Program-made: the position numbers and the translations under genes
Origin: Aquimarina sp. ERC-38
GTDB lineage: Bacteria > Bacteroidota > Bacteroidia > Flavobacteriales > Flavobacteriaceae
Assembly: GCF_026222555.1 (NCBI RefSeq)
Contig: NZ_CP098511.1
Location: forward strand, 663,501 to 727,500
Direction of reading: 5' to 3'
DNA length: 64,000 bases
The notes under the pieces: generated by a model
What the model was told of the DNA's origin: nothing
Databases searched by the model: none
What the model saw: the letters and a program-made list of their open reading frames with translations, nothing else
Shown: one piece after another, positions 1 to 9,200 of the stretch
How positions within the stretch are numbered: the stretch's first letter is position 1
Layout: each line of letters starts with the position of its first letter

Positions 1-713
1 TCGTAATATATATTTGCTCCCGGAACTTGAGCAACAATTGCTAATTGATTAATTTTTAAATCAGTAGCTATTTTTGTAACATAACTTTGGTATCTATCAT
101 AAGATAATACTTTTCTTTTTTTAACTTCAAAATATTCTCTAAAATAAATTAATTTCTCTCTATTTAATTCTTTTTTTATACCTGTAAGATTAATTTCAAA
201 AAAACCATCTTTTTCTTTAACCGCAACTATTAAACCTGGCAGTCCATGAAGTTTTAATGGTCCAAAAGAAATTGGGATTTCAGTACTGAACCAAACAGTA
301 TATTCCCTATTATTTAGTCTTAAAGTTGCTTTTATACAATTATAATTACCTATTTTTTTTTCTTCTTTAGTTATTTGCCATTTGTAACTATCATTTGAAG
401 TTGTATATAAGACTTCTTTCCCTTTGTAATAAACAATTCTTACCTTATTCTCTGATCTATTTGAATAAATAAAGGTTGATAATTCATCATTGAGAATTAA
501 CGTTTTAAGATTATCAGGATGATTTGGAACAAACCAAGAACCTTTTTTCCTTTTATCATTTATTTTAAATACACATTCTTCACCGTCTATACACAACTTA
601 CTTTCCGAAGTAAATCCAAATTCGTCTTTAAAATTATAAGTAATTTCATAACTGCTTTGACCAAAAAATACAGAATAAAATATTAATAAAAAAAAAGTAG
701 GTATCTTTTTCAT
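1..713 (-). CDS. GLPGLI family protein (3' end beyond window)
   Basis: The reading frame opens at the ATG at 713 and is still open at the window edge, so the protein is at least 237 residues and its C-terminus is missing here. Residues 1-19 form a secretion signal ending near FFGQ. The family hallmark GPLKLHGLPGLIVAV lies at residues 151-165, so membership of the GLPGLI family (secreted Bacteroidota proteins of unknown function) is secure. The rest is beta-rich with a single pair of Cys near residues 41-47. It lies 70 bases downstream of the small Cys-rich peptide gene on the same strand and may be cotranscribed with it. GLPGLI proteins often sit beside TonB-dependent receptors or peptidases, but no such neighbour is visible. 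Molecular function is unknown. Confidence 0.88.
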   Translation of the reverse strand, partial: MKKIPTFFLLIFYSVFFGQSSYEITYNFKDEFGFTSESKLCIDGEECVFKINDKRKKGSWFVPNHPDNLKTLILNDELSTFIYSNRSENKVRIVYYKGKEVLYTTSNDSYKWQITKEEKKIGNYNCIKATLRLNNREYTVWFSTEIPISFGPLKLHGLPGLIVAVKEKDGFFEINLTGIKKELNREKLIYFREYFEVKKRKVLSYDRYQSYVTKIATDLKINQLAIVAQVPGANIYY

Positions 714-783
714 AAACTATACTTTTAGAGTAAGCCAAGAAATGGAATTAATGACCTACTCTAATTTCTATTAATCGTTTGAA

Positions 784-987
784 TTATTCAGATAACGATT
801 CTAGAAGATCATTTAACCTTCTAGATTGACCACAATTGTCTCCTCCTCCACATACTTCAATTCGAAATCTTCCGCCTTCATAAGTACAACAACTGAAATC
901 TGCTTCACTAGATGGACTATTAGCATTAGTAGTTGAAAAACTCATCATAGTTCCGGCTACAAATAGCCCTAAAAAAACTTTTTTCAT
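784..987 (-). CDS. Small secreted Cys-rich peptide, unknown function
   Basis: This 67-residue product starts with a plausible Sec signal (MKKVFLGLFVAGTMMSFS, cleavage probably near residue 22). The mature part has four Cys: an adjacent CC at residues 33-34, then the Gly-rich stretch CGGGDNCG. The tail is charged. I do not recognise a family. It is preceded by an A-rich leader and is followed on the same strand by the GLPGLI gene, so the two may be an operon. Small Cys-containing exported peptides with conserved leaders recur in Flavobacteriia, some as substrates of dedicated exporters, but no exporter is visible in the window. That the frame is a real gene rests on its signal peptide and its strand-consistent context. 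Confidence 0.6.
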   Translation of the reverse strand: MKKVFLGLFVAGTMMSFSTTNANSPSSEADFSCCTYEGGRFRIEVCGGGDNCGQSRRLNDLLESLSE

Positions 988-1340
988 GTTTATAGTTTTA
1001 TGTTAATAATTATAGCTTACCACATTTAGTAAATAGTGATCATTTAATTAAATATTCGCTAAACATAATAAATTTATGGGTTAAAAGTAACTAGAAAGAT
1101 TTAAAGTTTATAAGGGAAAAACCATAAAATTTATGAAATTTATTCCTACAATTTCCCTTAACTAACTTCATGATGGTTTTTATACAATTATATAGAAATT
1201 CGATAATTTCATTATGTAATTTAGAATAAAAAATGAAACAGATTTAACCATTTTAAAAAGACCTCAAAAGGTTTTTAAACCTTTGGGGTTTTTTGCTTTA
1301 TATTGTACAGAATAATGTACCTTAGTCGAGAATACTAATT
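988..1340. other. Intergenic region, promoter side of peptide gene plus terminator
   Basis: This stretch is AT-rich and non-coding. The half next to 988 should hold the minus-strand promoter of the small peptide gene, but I see no clean TAnnTTTG box. The half next to 1340 holds the terminator of the dipeptidase gene (listed separately). No further gene is seen. Confidence 0.6.
1256..1295 (-). terminator. Intrinsic terminator after dipeptidase gene
   Basis: A stem with arms ACCTCAAAAGGTT (1261-1273) and AACCTTTGGGGT (1278-1289), one bulged A and a four-base loop, lies 50 bases downstream of the dipeptidase stop. On the minus strand it runs into GGTCTTTTTAAAA, a good U-tract; the plus strand also has a T-run, so it could work both ways. 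The same core hairpin recurs near-perfectly at 61020-61050. Confidence 0.75.
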
Positions 1341-2102
1341 TTATTCGCAATCCCACACAAAATCCTCAATTTCATAATCTTGTCCTAGATTGAAATTATA
1401 ATGCCACCATTCAGTTGTAAAACTGGAGAAACCTGCGTTTTCCATAACGGTTTTTAAAAGTTTCCGGTTGTTTATAATTTTGGCAGGTAAATCTTTATAG
1501 GTGTGATGCGCTTTTTCGCTAAAATCATCAAAATCAGTACCCATTTCCACAACATCTCCTTTTAAATTGGTCAGAGTTAAATCTACTGCCGCTCCCCTAT
1601 TATGTACAGAGCCTTGTTCTGGATCGGCTACATATTGAGGATCAGGTTGCAATTCCCACATCTTTCTTTGTACGCTTAATGGCCGGTAACAATCAAAGAT
1701 TTTAAAACGATAGCCTTTTCTCATTAATTCTTTCTGCTCAGCTAATAAAGCTTTAGCCACCTCACCCCGTAACAGGCATCGCTTACAATCATACATTTGT
1801 TCACCTAAGAAATTATCAGAGGTCGCATATGGTAGGTCGATAATAAAATACGTAGATAATTTTTCCAGGTTCACAAATTCATCATCTGCAATCTGGTTTA
1901 AGTAGTCTTGCCGACTTTGTCTTGCCGAACCAAAGTCATTGCTTTGTTGTATGTTTTTTAAAACATCAGAAGCTCTTTTTTGACTATTCTTAGAATGTTC
2001 TAAAAGCGCCAATACATCCGAACTTATTGCTACTTCGCTTTCTTCTTTACAAGAAAAAAAAGTAAGTACTACAACATAAGTAATAAGTAAATTTTTGATC
2101 AT
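1341..2102 (-). CDS. ddpX: D-alanyl-D-alanine dipeptidase, VanX/DdpX type (M15D), lipoprotein
   Basis: A zinc dipeptidase that hydrolyses D-Ala-D-Ala, probably in the periplasm for recycling or use of peptidoglycan fragments. The M15D signature SVHNRGAAVDLTL (residues 165-177) supplies zinc ligands His167 and Asp174; EWWHYNF near residues 231-237 supplies the catalytic Glu and third ligand His. The substrate-side motif GTDFDDFSEKAHH is also present. I chose the ATG at 2102 over the GTG at 2126 because it gives a compact lipoprotein signal, MIKNLLITYVVVLTFFSC, with the lipidated Cys at residue 18. It stands alone: no vanH/vanA/vanS-type neighbours, so a vancomycin-resistance role is not indicated. 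The fold call is firm; substrate specificity is inferred from the family. Confidence 0.88.
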   Translation of the reverse strand: MIKNLLITYVVVLTFFSCKEESEVAISSDVLALLEHSKNSQKRASDVLKNIQQSNDFGSARQSRQDYLNQIADDEFVNLEKLSTYFIIDLPYATSDNFLGEQMYDCKRCLLRGEVAKALLAEQKELMRKGYRFKIFDCYRPLSVQRKMWELQPDPQYVADPEQGSVHNRGAAVDLTLTNLKGDVVEMGTDFDDFSEKAHHTYKDLPAKIINNRKLLKTVMENAGFSSFTTEWWHYNFNLGQDYEIEDFVWDCE

Positions 2103-2448
2103 ATGTCTTTTCTTACAATCAATCACAATGAAATGTTGTAGTATTTTTATCCCTTCTGCTAAAGGTATTATTTTTACTTAGAACGACAGGTGTAAGCATC
2201 TAATAACTCAAATTTTAATAGAATCTTACCACGTTTAAAATCATTTGTTCTATAGAGTACTTGCATTCTCGTTAAAATCTTTGAATTCTCTTCCTTTTAA
2301 CCTAGCTAATTCCAACAAACTTTTCACTTATATAAAACCAAATATTCACCTTTTTTATAAAAGACATTTATGATTACAATTCAATTTTTCCGATATAAAG
2401 ATACATTTTTTTACTTACATCGCATATAAAATACTTTTCGTCGATATT
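2103..2448. other. Intergenic region without recognisable gene
   Basis: About 345 bases, very AT-rich, lying between two minus-strand genes. It should contain the dipeptidase promoter near 2150-2250. I see no ORF with coding character, no strong hairpin and no RNA gene. Confidence 0.5.
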
Positions 2449-3015
2449 TTAAGGGATAGCCGCCTTTACTTTACCGTATTCTAAATTCTTAAAACCATAA
2501 TACGGATTTCTAATTTCTTTAGAGTCAGATAACCAATAACCACCTTCTCCTTCAAAAACAGCAGGACAAAACTGCAAATATATTTTGCCGGAAATTATGG
2601 TAGAAGTAGTTATAACCTTTTGCGTTTCTTCTGTTAGCGTTTTAAAAAAATCCCGTTGTTTTTGTAAATCTCTAGTCAAAGCAATTAAATTAGCCGTAGC
2701 TTCAAAAGATTGCTCATAACGATGTTGAGCCAGAAATTTTTCTAATTTTTTAGATGCTTTCCTTACTTTTTTTGGATCACTATTGACCAGGTGTTTTTTT
2801 ATTTCCAAATAATTATTATATAGTTGATTAACTTTTTGGTCTGTAAATACGGCATCACTTTGATGCGTAGTACGATTAAGATTCTTTATAACTCCTCTCT
2901 CTACGGTAGTTACTTCTGTAGTAGGTTGCTTTCCTTTCTTTTCTTTTGAACAATTAACCATGAGTATACCCATAAAAAAAATTAAAATACGAAAGTAACA
3001 ATTCAGCATATTCAT
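2449..3015 (-). CDS. DUF3347 lipoprotein, metal-efflux associated
   Basis: 188 residues with a lipoprotein signal (ILIFFMGILMVNCSKEKK, lipidated Cys at residue 22). A helical middle (residues 60-130) is followed by the C-terminal DUF3347 signature around FCPAVFEGEGGYWLSDSKE and IRNPYYGFKNLEYG. In Bacteroidota DUF3347 is usually a domain or partner of CusB-type copper/silver efflux adaptors, where the sequence typically reads CPMAF...GAYWLS...IRNPYFGDKML. Here Met of CPMAF is replaced by Val, and no CusA pump or CusB adaptor is adjacent. The gene overlaps the upstream TolC-like gene by four bases (ATGA), so the two are translationally coupled. A role in metal handling is inferred from the family. 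Confidence 0.8.
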   Translation of the reverse strand: MNMLNCYFRILIFFMGILMVNCSKEKKGKQPTTEVTTVERGVIKNLNRTTHQSDAVFTDQKVNQLYNNYLEIKKHLVNSDPKKVRKASKKLEKFLAQHRYEQSFEATANLIALTRDLQKQRDFFKTLTEETQKVITTSTIISGKIYLQFCPAVFEGEGGYWLSDSKEIRNPYYGFKNLEYGKVKAAIP

Positions 3016-4223
3016 TGTAAATAATTTAAAACAGCAGTTTGTTGAAAATAACTGGTGATGGCTTCTATTTTTTTTATTTTATACGCCGTGATTTTACGTT
3101 CCGAATCATACTTACTTTTAATGCTACTATTTTCTAATACCGACGACAACTTTTTAAGTTCATCAATAATTTCTTGATAGGCATTTAAGGAAATCCGGGC
3201 AGTTATCCTATTATTTACTGCGCTATTCAATAAGTTTTCTAATTTGATCTGCGTAGTTGTTTTATCAAAGCTATTTTTTTCTTGGGTAAGCAATAGTGCT
3301 TCTCTTTTAGTCTTACTAACACCGGAAAATACCGGAAATGAAAAAGTGGCCTTTGGCATTATAAAATCCTGACTATTATTTCCTGTTAAGTTTGTATTTT
3401 CATCAATAATAAAATAATCTAATCCTAGGGATAACGCAACTGTTTTTTTATGAGTATCAAGTTGGATCCTATCCTCATACAATTTTTCTTCTAAATCAAA
3501 AGTCATCATTTCCGGATGATAGGTAATATCTTCTAGTAATAAGGTAGGTTCCTCTTCCGGAAGGTATAAATTATCCGGAATAACGAGGGCTTCAAAACCA
3601 TCTCTACCCAGCATTACATTAAAATTTGCTTCTTCGTTTAATAAAGATCCTTTTAACAGTTCGATAGCATTTTGCACTTCGTTTTTTTCAACTTGTAGCA
3701 TAAGCCTGGTTACCTGTAAATTCTGCGTACTATCCACCTGTAGAGTATCCATATATTGGTCTACCACATCTAACTGCTTTTTTAAAATTCTAATCTTTGC
3801 CTTATGCTCGTATAATTTATAGTATAACCGCTCTAATTTCAAAAAGAATTTTTTCTGAAAAACTTCAAGAATATGACCATTTTTTTCTTTTTGTACCTGA
3901 GCAATTTTTTTCTGCTTTTTAAGATATCCGAGAATTGGAACCGGTTGTGAAATACCTACTACCGCTTGTACATCTCCATCGACTATACCCGGATTATTGA
4001 TAAAATAGCCGGATGAAACTTCTGTATTTCCCCAGGATATTTTTTGTTTAGCTACCACTTCATCAATTCTATGACCTGTTTTTAAAGCTTGTAATTCACT
4101 ATTATTTGCTAAAGCCTCTTGTTTGTATTCTTGTATAGATTGTGCGGATATGTAAATGCCACTAAACAAAAAAGTTATTAAAACTAATGTATTTTTATAG
4201 CATAGAGAATATAATGATTTCAT
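3012..4223 (-). CDS. TolC/CusC-family outer membrane efflux channel
   Basis: 403 residues: signal peptide (to about residue 27, ending ISAQS) and two OEP repeats of long amphipathic helices and short strands, as in TolC, CusC and CzcC. The pattern NNPGIVDGDVQAVVGISQPVPILG near residue 75-98 is characteristic of the Bacteroidota CusC-like subgroup, where the first strand ends in QPxP. The length is slightly shorter than typical TolC (about 420-490). It is the first gene of a two-gene operon with the DUF3347 lipoprotein and is divergent from the sulfoxide reductase at 4323; a 99-base spacer holds both promoters. No inner-membrane pump is linked, so the channel must work with components encoded elsewhere. 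Confidence 0.85.
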   Translation of the reverse strand: MKSLYSLCYKNTLVLITFLFSGIYISAQSIQEYKQEALANNSELQALKTGHRIDEVVAKQKISWGNTEVSSGYFINNPGIVDGDVQAVVGISQPVPILGYLKKQKKIAQVQKEKNGHILEVFQKKFFLKLERLYYKLYEHKAKIRILKKQLDVVDQYMDTLQVDSTQNLQVTRLMLQVEKNEVQNAIELLKGSLLNEEANFNVMLGRDGFEALVIPDNLYLPEEEPTLLLEDITYHPEMMTFDLEEKLYEDRIQLDTHKKTVALSLGLDYFIIDENTNLTGNNSQDFIMPKATFSFPVFSGVSKTKREALLLTQEKNSFDKTTTQIKLENLLNSAVNNRITARISLNAYQEIIDELKKLSSVLENSSIKSKYDSERKITAYKIKKIEAITSYFQQTAVLNYLQ

Positions 4224-4322
4224 GTATGGTTAAAATAGAGTTAGTACACTTATTTTACTGCAAAAGTCTATATTTAAACAAAGTTACCTTCATAAATTTG
4301 AACTATTTTTGTCAAAAAAGCG

Positions 4323-4778
4323 ATGATTTTTGACGAGTTAAGACCTAAAATACAAAAATTGATACAAGAGCAGCATATTTCAGTAACAGACCGACTGCAC
4401 CAAATATGTGTTTTACTAAAAGAAGAAGTGGCTCATTATGACTGGGTAGGATTCTATTTTAAAAATGGAGATAAAAAAGAATTAAAATTGAAAACTTACG
4501 TAGGGGCACCTACCGATCATGAAATCATACCTTTTGGAAAAGGGATTTGCGGACAAGTAGCAGAATCTAATCAGAATTTTGTAGTTCCGGATGTACAAGC
4601 ACAGGATAATTATATTGCTTGTAGTATTTCTGTAAAATCAGAAATAGTCATTCCTCTATTTAAAAATGGCGAAAATATTGGTCAGATTGATATAGATTCG
4701 AATCAAAAAGATCCGTTTACCGAAGCAGACGAGCGTTTTCTTGAATTTGTTAATAAAGAAGCGGCTAAAATGCTTTGA
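4323..4778 (+). CDS. msrC: Free methionine-(R)-sulfoxide reductase, GAF domain (fRMsr)
   Basis: 151 residues forming one GAF domain throughout. It reduces free L-methionine-(R)-sulfoxide in the cytoplasm using thioredoxin-type electrons. Family marks are WVGFYF (residues 41-46), GKGICGQVA around residue 78, DNYIACSISVKSEIVIP around residues 99-115 with the catalytic Cys in YIACS, and IGQIDIDS near 124. The E. coli enzyme uses three Cys; the first of them (in its KIACVRIP segment) is replaced here by a Cys-free APTDHEIIP segment, leaving only GICG and YIAC as the redox pair. The start is the first ATG after a short A-rich leader. It is followed 68 bases later by the GntR-type regulator but is probably functionally separate from it. 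Confidence 0.85.
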   Translation: MIFDELRPKIQKLIQEQHISVTDRLHQICVLLKEEVAHYDWVGFYFKNGDKKELKLKTYVGAPTDHEIIPFGKGICGQVAESNQNFVVPDVQAQDNYIACSISVKSEIVIPLFKNGENIGQIDIDSNQKDPFTEADERFLEFVNKEAAKML

Positions 4779-4817
4779 TTGAATTAGGAAAATCAAAAAA
4801 TAGATAAGAACTATGAT

Positions 4818-4825
4818 GTCCGGAC
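4818..4825. promoter_or_regulatory. Palindrome before regulator start, possible operator
   Basis: GTCCGGAC is a perfect 8-base palindrome inside the near-palindrome ATGTCCGGACGT, 22 bases before the regulator start codon. GntR-family proteins commonly bind short palindromes and repress themselves. No second copy is found before susC, so this is only a candidate. Confidence 0.25.
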
Positions 4826-4846
4826 GTTTTTCGGAATAACAATACT

Positions 4847-5887
4847 ATGCCAAAGAAAACCCCAAAATCCATCTTACCCCTGGTACAAAAGATCTACGAT
4901 CTACAAAATATAAATTCTATTTCCAAACATGAACAGATCGTTCATGGTATTATAAATGCTATTGATTCCGGAATTTTAATCGCTGGTGATAAGCTACCTT
5001 CTATTAATGAAATGGTTGCAGAAATAGGTTATGCCCGGAAGACTTTTGTAAAAGCTTATACCGAACTTAAAGAGCGAGGACTTGTAGAATCTAAAAATTT
5101 AAAAGGATACTACATCATCAGTACCGAAACTAATGTAACCCTAAAGGTAGCACTCATCCTCTTTGCCTTTCATAGTTTTCAGGAAGACTTTTATAATACC
5201 TTCAGAAAGGAGCTGGGAGAAAAGTTTCATATTGATATATTCTTTCATCATAATAATATTGACCTATTTCGTACCATACTTAATAATATTTCAGGGAAAT
5301 ACGGTATGTACGTCATTGCTCCTATCCAACAGGAAGCTACCATTACTTTATTAAAAAAAATATCAGCAGACCGTTTACTTATTGTAGACCGTTTTATTAA
5401 AATGCCCAGTGATTATTCTTATATTTCGCAAGAGTTTGAAGAAGTAACCTATCAAAAATTAGTCGGCTTAACTTCAAAAATTAAGAAATACGATCGATTT
5501 GTTTTATTTTATAAGAAGCAGGCAGATTATCCGCAAGGGATTTTAAAAGCTTTTAAAAGATATTGTGAAGACTTTGATATCAATGGAAATATAAAAGAAA
5601 GTTACGAGGAAGGCTCCCTCGAGAATCATACAGCTTATTTCTTTATTAGTGATTCACAACTATGGAAAGTACTAAAAGACGTACGTACGATGAACTATCA
5701 CATAGGAAAAGATATTGGCGTATTAGCTCATGATGATAATATTGTAAAAGAATTAACCTTTGGCGGAATTACAACCATATCAACAAACTTTAGCGAAATG
5801 GCAAAAAAGGCCGCTCTTTTTATAAAAAAAGGAAAAAGAATACAAGAAATTGTTCCTACCTACTTGTATCAACGCAATTCTTTATAA
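4847..5887 (+). CDS. GntR-type HTH regulator with periplasmic-binding-protein-like sensor
   Basis: 346 residues. Residues 22-90 form a GntR winged helix (QIVHGIINAIDSGIL, KLPSINEMVAEIGYARKTF, then the wing GLVESKNLKGYYI). Residues 95-340 resemble a LacI-type type-1 periplasmic-binding fold, ending IGVLAHDDNIVKELTFGGIT, where LacI-family sensors carry their D-D-x ligand loop. This GntR-plus-sugar-sensor layout is common in Bacteroidota as the local switch of sugar loci. It sits directly upstream of, and in the same direction as, susC, with about 360 bases between, so it most likely reads the intracellular sugar released by or imported through the locus. Ligand is unknown; galactose or the intact galactoside would fit the neighbours. 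Confidence 0.85.
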   Translation: MPKKTPKSILPLVQKIYDLQNINSISKHEQIVHGIINAIDSGILIAGDKLPSINEMVAEIGYARKTFVKAYTELKERGLVESKNLKGYYIISTETNVTLKVALILFAFHSFQEDFYNTFRKELGEKFHIDIFFHHNNIDLFRTILNNISGKYGMYVIAPIQQEATITLLKKISADRLLIVDRFIKMPSDYSYISQEFEEVTYQKLVGLTSKIKKYDRFVLFYKKQADYPQGILKAFKRYCEDFDINGNIKESYEEGSLENHTAYFFISDSQLWKVLKDVRTMNYHIGKDIGVLAHDDNIVKELTFGGITTISTNFSEMAKKAALFIKKGKRIQEIVPTYLYQRNSL

Positions 5888-6245
5888 CCTACCTATGTTC
5901 CATTTTGGAAGTAAATGATAAAACTTTAAAGCTTTGAGGTATCAACTAAAATTGTAGCTAATTGCTATCCATAACTACTTCATCACATACCTGATTTCTC
6001 TATTTAAATTCTTTATAACATTTATACCACACCTTCTCTCAAAAATAAATTTCTTTTTAGACTTATACTTCTAGTTATTATATAATTGTTTTTTAACGTT
6101 TATATTGAAAAAATGATAATTAAATTGAATAAAATTAAGTTTATGAAAAAAATTACTATATATTTGTCAAGTAGCATAGAGTATCATAGCACTATAAAAA
6201 TACTTTTACTACTTCGCAATAACAAACTTTATAAACACCTATTAT
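5888..6245. other. Regulatory region upstream of susC
   Basis: About 360 AT-rich bases. Near its start lies an inverted repeat TTCCATTTTGGAA (5899-5911), possibly the end of the regulator transcript or an operator. A TAnnTTTG promoter box is listed separately at 6159. A short frame beginning near 6086 runs into susC in another phase and has no coding character. No RNA motif is recognised. Confidence 0.5.
6159..6166 (+). promoter_or_regulatory. Probable -7 promoter element for susC operon
   Basis: TATATTTG matches the Bacteroidota -7 consensus TAnnTTTG exactly. The -33 TTTG is poor here (TTAAG at 6135-6139), as expected for a regulated promoter. Transcription would start near 6173, giving a leader of about 70 bases before the susC ATG. 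Confidence 0.4.
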
Positions 6246-9200
6246 ATGAAGCAAAAACTCTTTACATCCATAATGATTACGATGCTTATGGGGATCACTA
6301 CTTGTGTTCATGCGCAAATTACAGTGACAGGTATCGTAAGTGAAGCTAACGGACCCTTACCGGGCGTAAATATTTTAGTTAAAGGAACGCAAAATGGAAC
6401 TACATCGGATTTTGACGGTGTCTATACACTTACGGATGTAGCAGAAGATGCCACTCTTATTTTTAGCTATATTGGTTTTGTATCTGTTGAGATTCCGGTA
6501 AACGGACAAAATGAAGTCAACATTACCTTACAAGAAGACGCCGCAGCATTAGATGAAATCGTCATTGTAGGATATGGTTCTGAAATTAAAAGAGATTTAA
6601 CTACTGCCATATCCTCTATAAAAGGTGATGAAGTTACAGAAACAGCAGTGGCTAGTAATCCGGTTACCGCACTACAAGGTAAAGTCTCAGGGATTCAGGT
6701 AGAAAGCTTTGGAGGTCAACCGGGCGGTAGGGCTAATGTATTTATCCGGGGTGTGAATTCACTTAGTAATGCCAACCCGTTGTTTATTGTAGATGGACTT
6801 TTTGTAGATAATATGCAGTATATTAACCCCAACGATATTGAAGAAATTTCTATTCTTAAAGATGCAGCAGCCGCAGCCATTTACGGAGCCAGAGCTGCTA
6901 ATGGCGTAGTATTAATTAATACAAATCACGGAAGAAAAGAACAAGATATTGAAGTAAAATTAAACACAAAAGTAGGAGTTGACACTCCCAGTAAACGACT
7001 GGATTTTATTGACGGACAACAATATACGGATTATCTTAATCAGCGTTTTGCCAATGATGGTTCAGAAACCCGGGTGGACTGGAATGGGGTAAATACGGAC
7101 TGGCAAGATGAAAATTTATCCAGTGCCTTAGTGGAAGATTACGGATTTTCAATATCCGGAGGTGGACAAAAGTCTTCGCATTTTGTATCTGCAAATTATT
7201 TTAAACAAGATGGTATCCTGGTAGGTTCCGGTTTTGAAAGGATCAATTTTAGAATTAATAATAAATTTGAATTTGGAAAAATACGGGTCACGCAATCTGC
7301 AGGTATTACACAGGGCAAACTGCAACAAAATAACTGGTATGGATTTGATGGTACTACCGCCCCTACCATAGCCCGTACAAATGAAGCTAATGAAGGTGGC
7401 TTTGATGGTCCTAATACTCCGGTACAGGGACCAGGAGGGGTCAATCAATTTGCTTTAGCCAGTTTGGAAAACAACCTTACTACCACCCGAACTTTATTTG
7501 GGACTGCTAAGTTTGATTATGACATTAATGAACATTTTACCGTATCAGCAAATTTTGGAGTAGATTATATAACCAATCGGGTTTTTCAGTTTACACCTAC
7601 TTTTGTCATGAGTGAGACCATTGATCCGGTACGTAATTTTAACGAACTTAATGATCTGACAGATTTTAGAGAAGATGCCCTGAACCTGTTGGTAGAACCT
7701 ACATTAACCTACAACCAGGAGTTTGATAAACATAAAGTTTCCGGAGTTTTAGGATATACTTATTTTCTGGAAAATGTAAATAGTAGTGGCTTGTATGGAC
7801 AAGGAACACCTTCTAATGCCATCCAGGTGGTAAGTGCGTTGCCGGCAAATGAGCAGATTGTTCTTTTAGGTGAAAATAGTACGGCAGGGCTGGAATCTGT
7901 ATTCGGACGGTTTAATTATAATTTTGATAGCCGTTATTTGTTTTCGGCTACCTTACGTAGAGATGCGTCGTCTCGTTTTGCTAAAGACAATCAAGTAGGT
8001 TACTTTCCTTCCTTCTCTGCCGGATGGAATGTAAGTAACGAATCTTTTTGGCAGTCAGAAACTGTTAATTATTTTAAACTACGTGCTTCTTACGGAGAAC
8101 TGGGTTCGTACCCTGATGTTTTTTACCCTACTATTGATGTATTTTTAAGTAATCGATCCAATACTACTTTTAATAGTCAATTAGCCAGCGGATTAGCAAG
8201 AACAACGCTAGCAGATCCTAATTTAATATGGGAAACCACAAAAACCTTTGATATTGGGGCGGATGTATCCTTTTTAAATAATAAAATTAATTTTTCTATG
8301 GACTACTACGCAAAAGATATAGAAGATGTATTAGTAGATATTGCCGTACCTGCTACTTCCGGTATTGACCTTCCGGTTACCCGAAATGCCGGGGATTTAG
8401 TAAATCAGGGGTTAGAATTTAACGTGGACTATAAAAAGAGGGAAGGTGATTTTACGTTTACCGTTGGGACTAACTTCTCATTTAACCTTAAGAGTGAAGC
8501 AGGAGACATTCCTAATCCAATCTTAGGCCCTGCCATTGACGAAGATTTACGAGTGGTAAACAGAACTGTGGCCAATGAACCCATCGGATCCTTTTACGGA
8601 TTTAAAGTAGAAGATAAAGTAAATCCTGAAACCGGGGATTTTGTTCGGATTGACGTAAATGGTGACGGTACGGTAGATGCCGATGATATTACGAATATAG
8701 GAAACCCAATTCCTGATTTTACGTACGGGTTAAACTTTAATGCGGATTATAAAAACTTTGATTTCACTGTAAATTTTAATGGAGTTCAAGGAAATGAAAT
8801 TTATAATTTAAGCCGTTATTATAATATCTTATGGCAAGATGGGGGGAAATTAACAGAAGTGTTAGATTCCTGGACTCCTACTAATACGGATACAAGTATT
8901 CCTCGAGCTACGGTAAGTGATGGTCAGGATAATAAAGCCCCCTCTTCCTTCTTTGTAGAAGACGGATCTTATCTACGTTTGAAAACGCTGGAGGTCGGTT
9001 ATAATTTTCCGGAAAGTGTCATAGGTGACAAATTAATTAAGAATTTAAGATTATCGCTCAATGTGCAAAATGTTTTTGTCATCACCAGTTACAGTGGATA
9101 CGATCCCGATGTTTCTTCTACGGATGGTGGTCGTGCCAGTCTTAATTCTGGGGTTCCGGGAGTTCGTGTTCCCGTAAATCCATTGTTAGGTCGTGGATTA

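Noticed and set aside
1341..2102. VanX-type enzyme read as vancomycin resistance
   Set aside because: No vanA/vanH ligase, dehydrogenase or two-component genes nearby. Such dipeptidases are common in bacteria without glycopeptide resistance.
6086..6343. Small plus-strand gene overlapping the susC start
   Set aside because: Runs into susC in a different frame, lacks coding character and a leader, and includes the susC promoter box.
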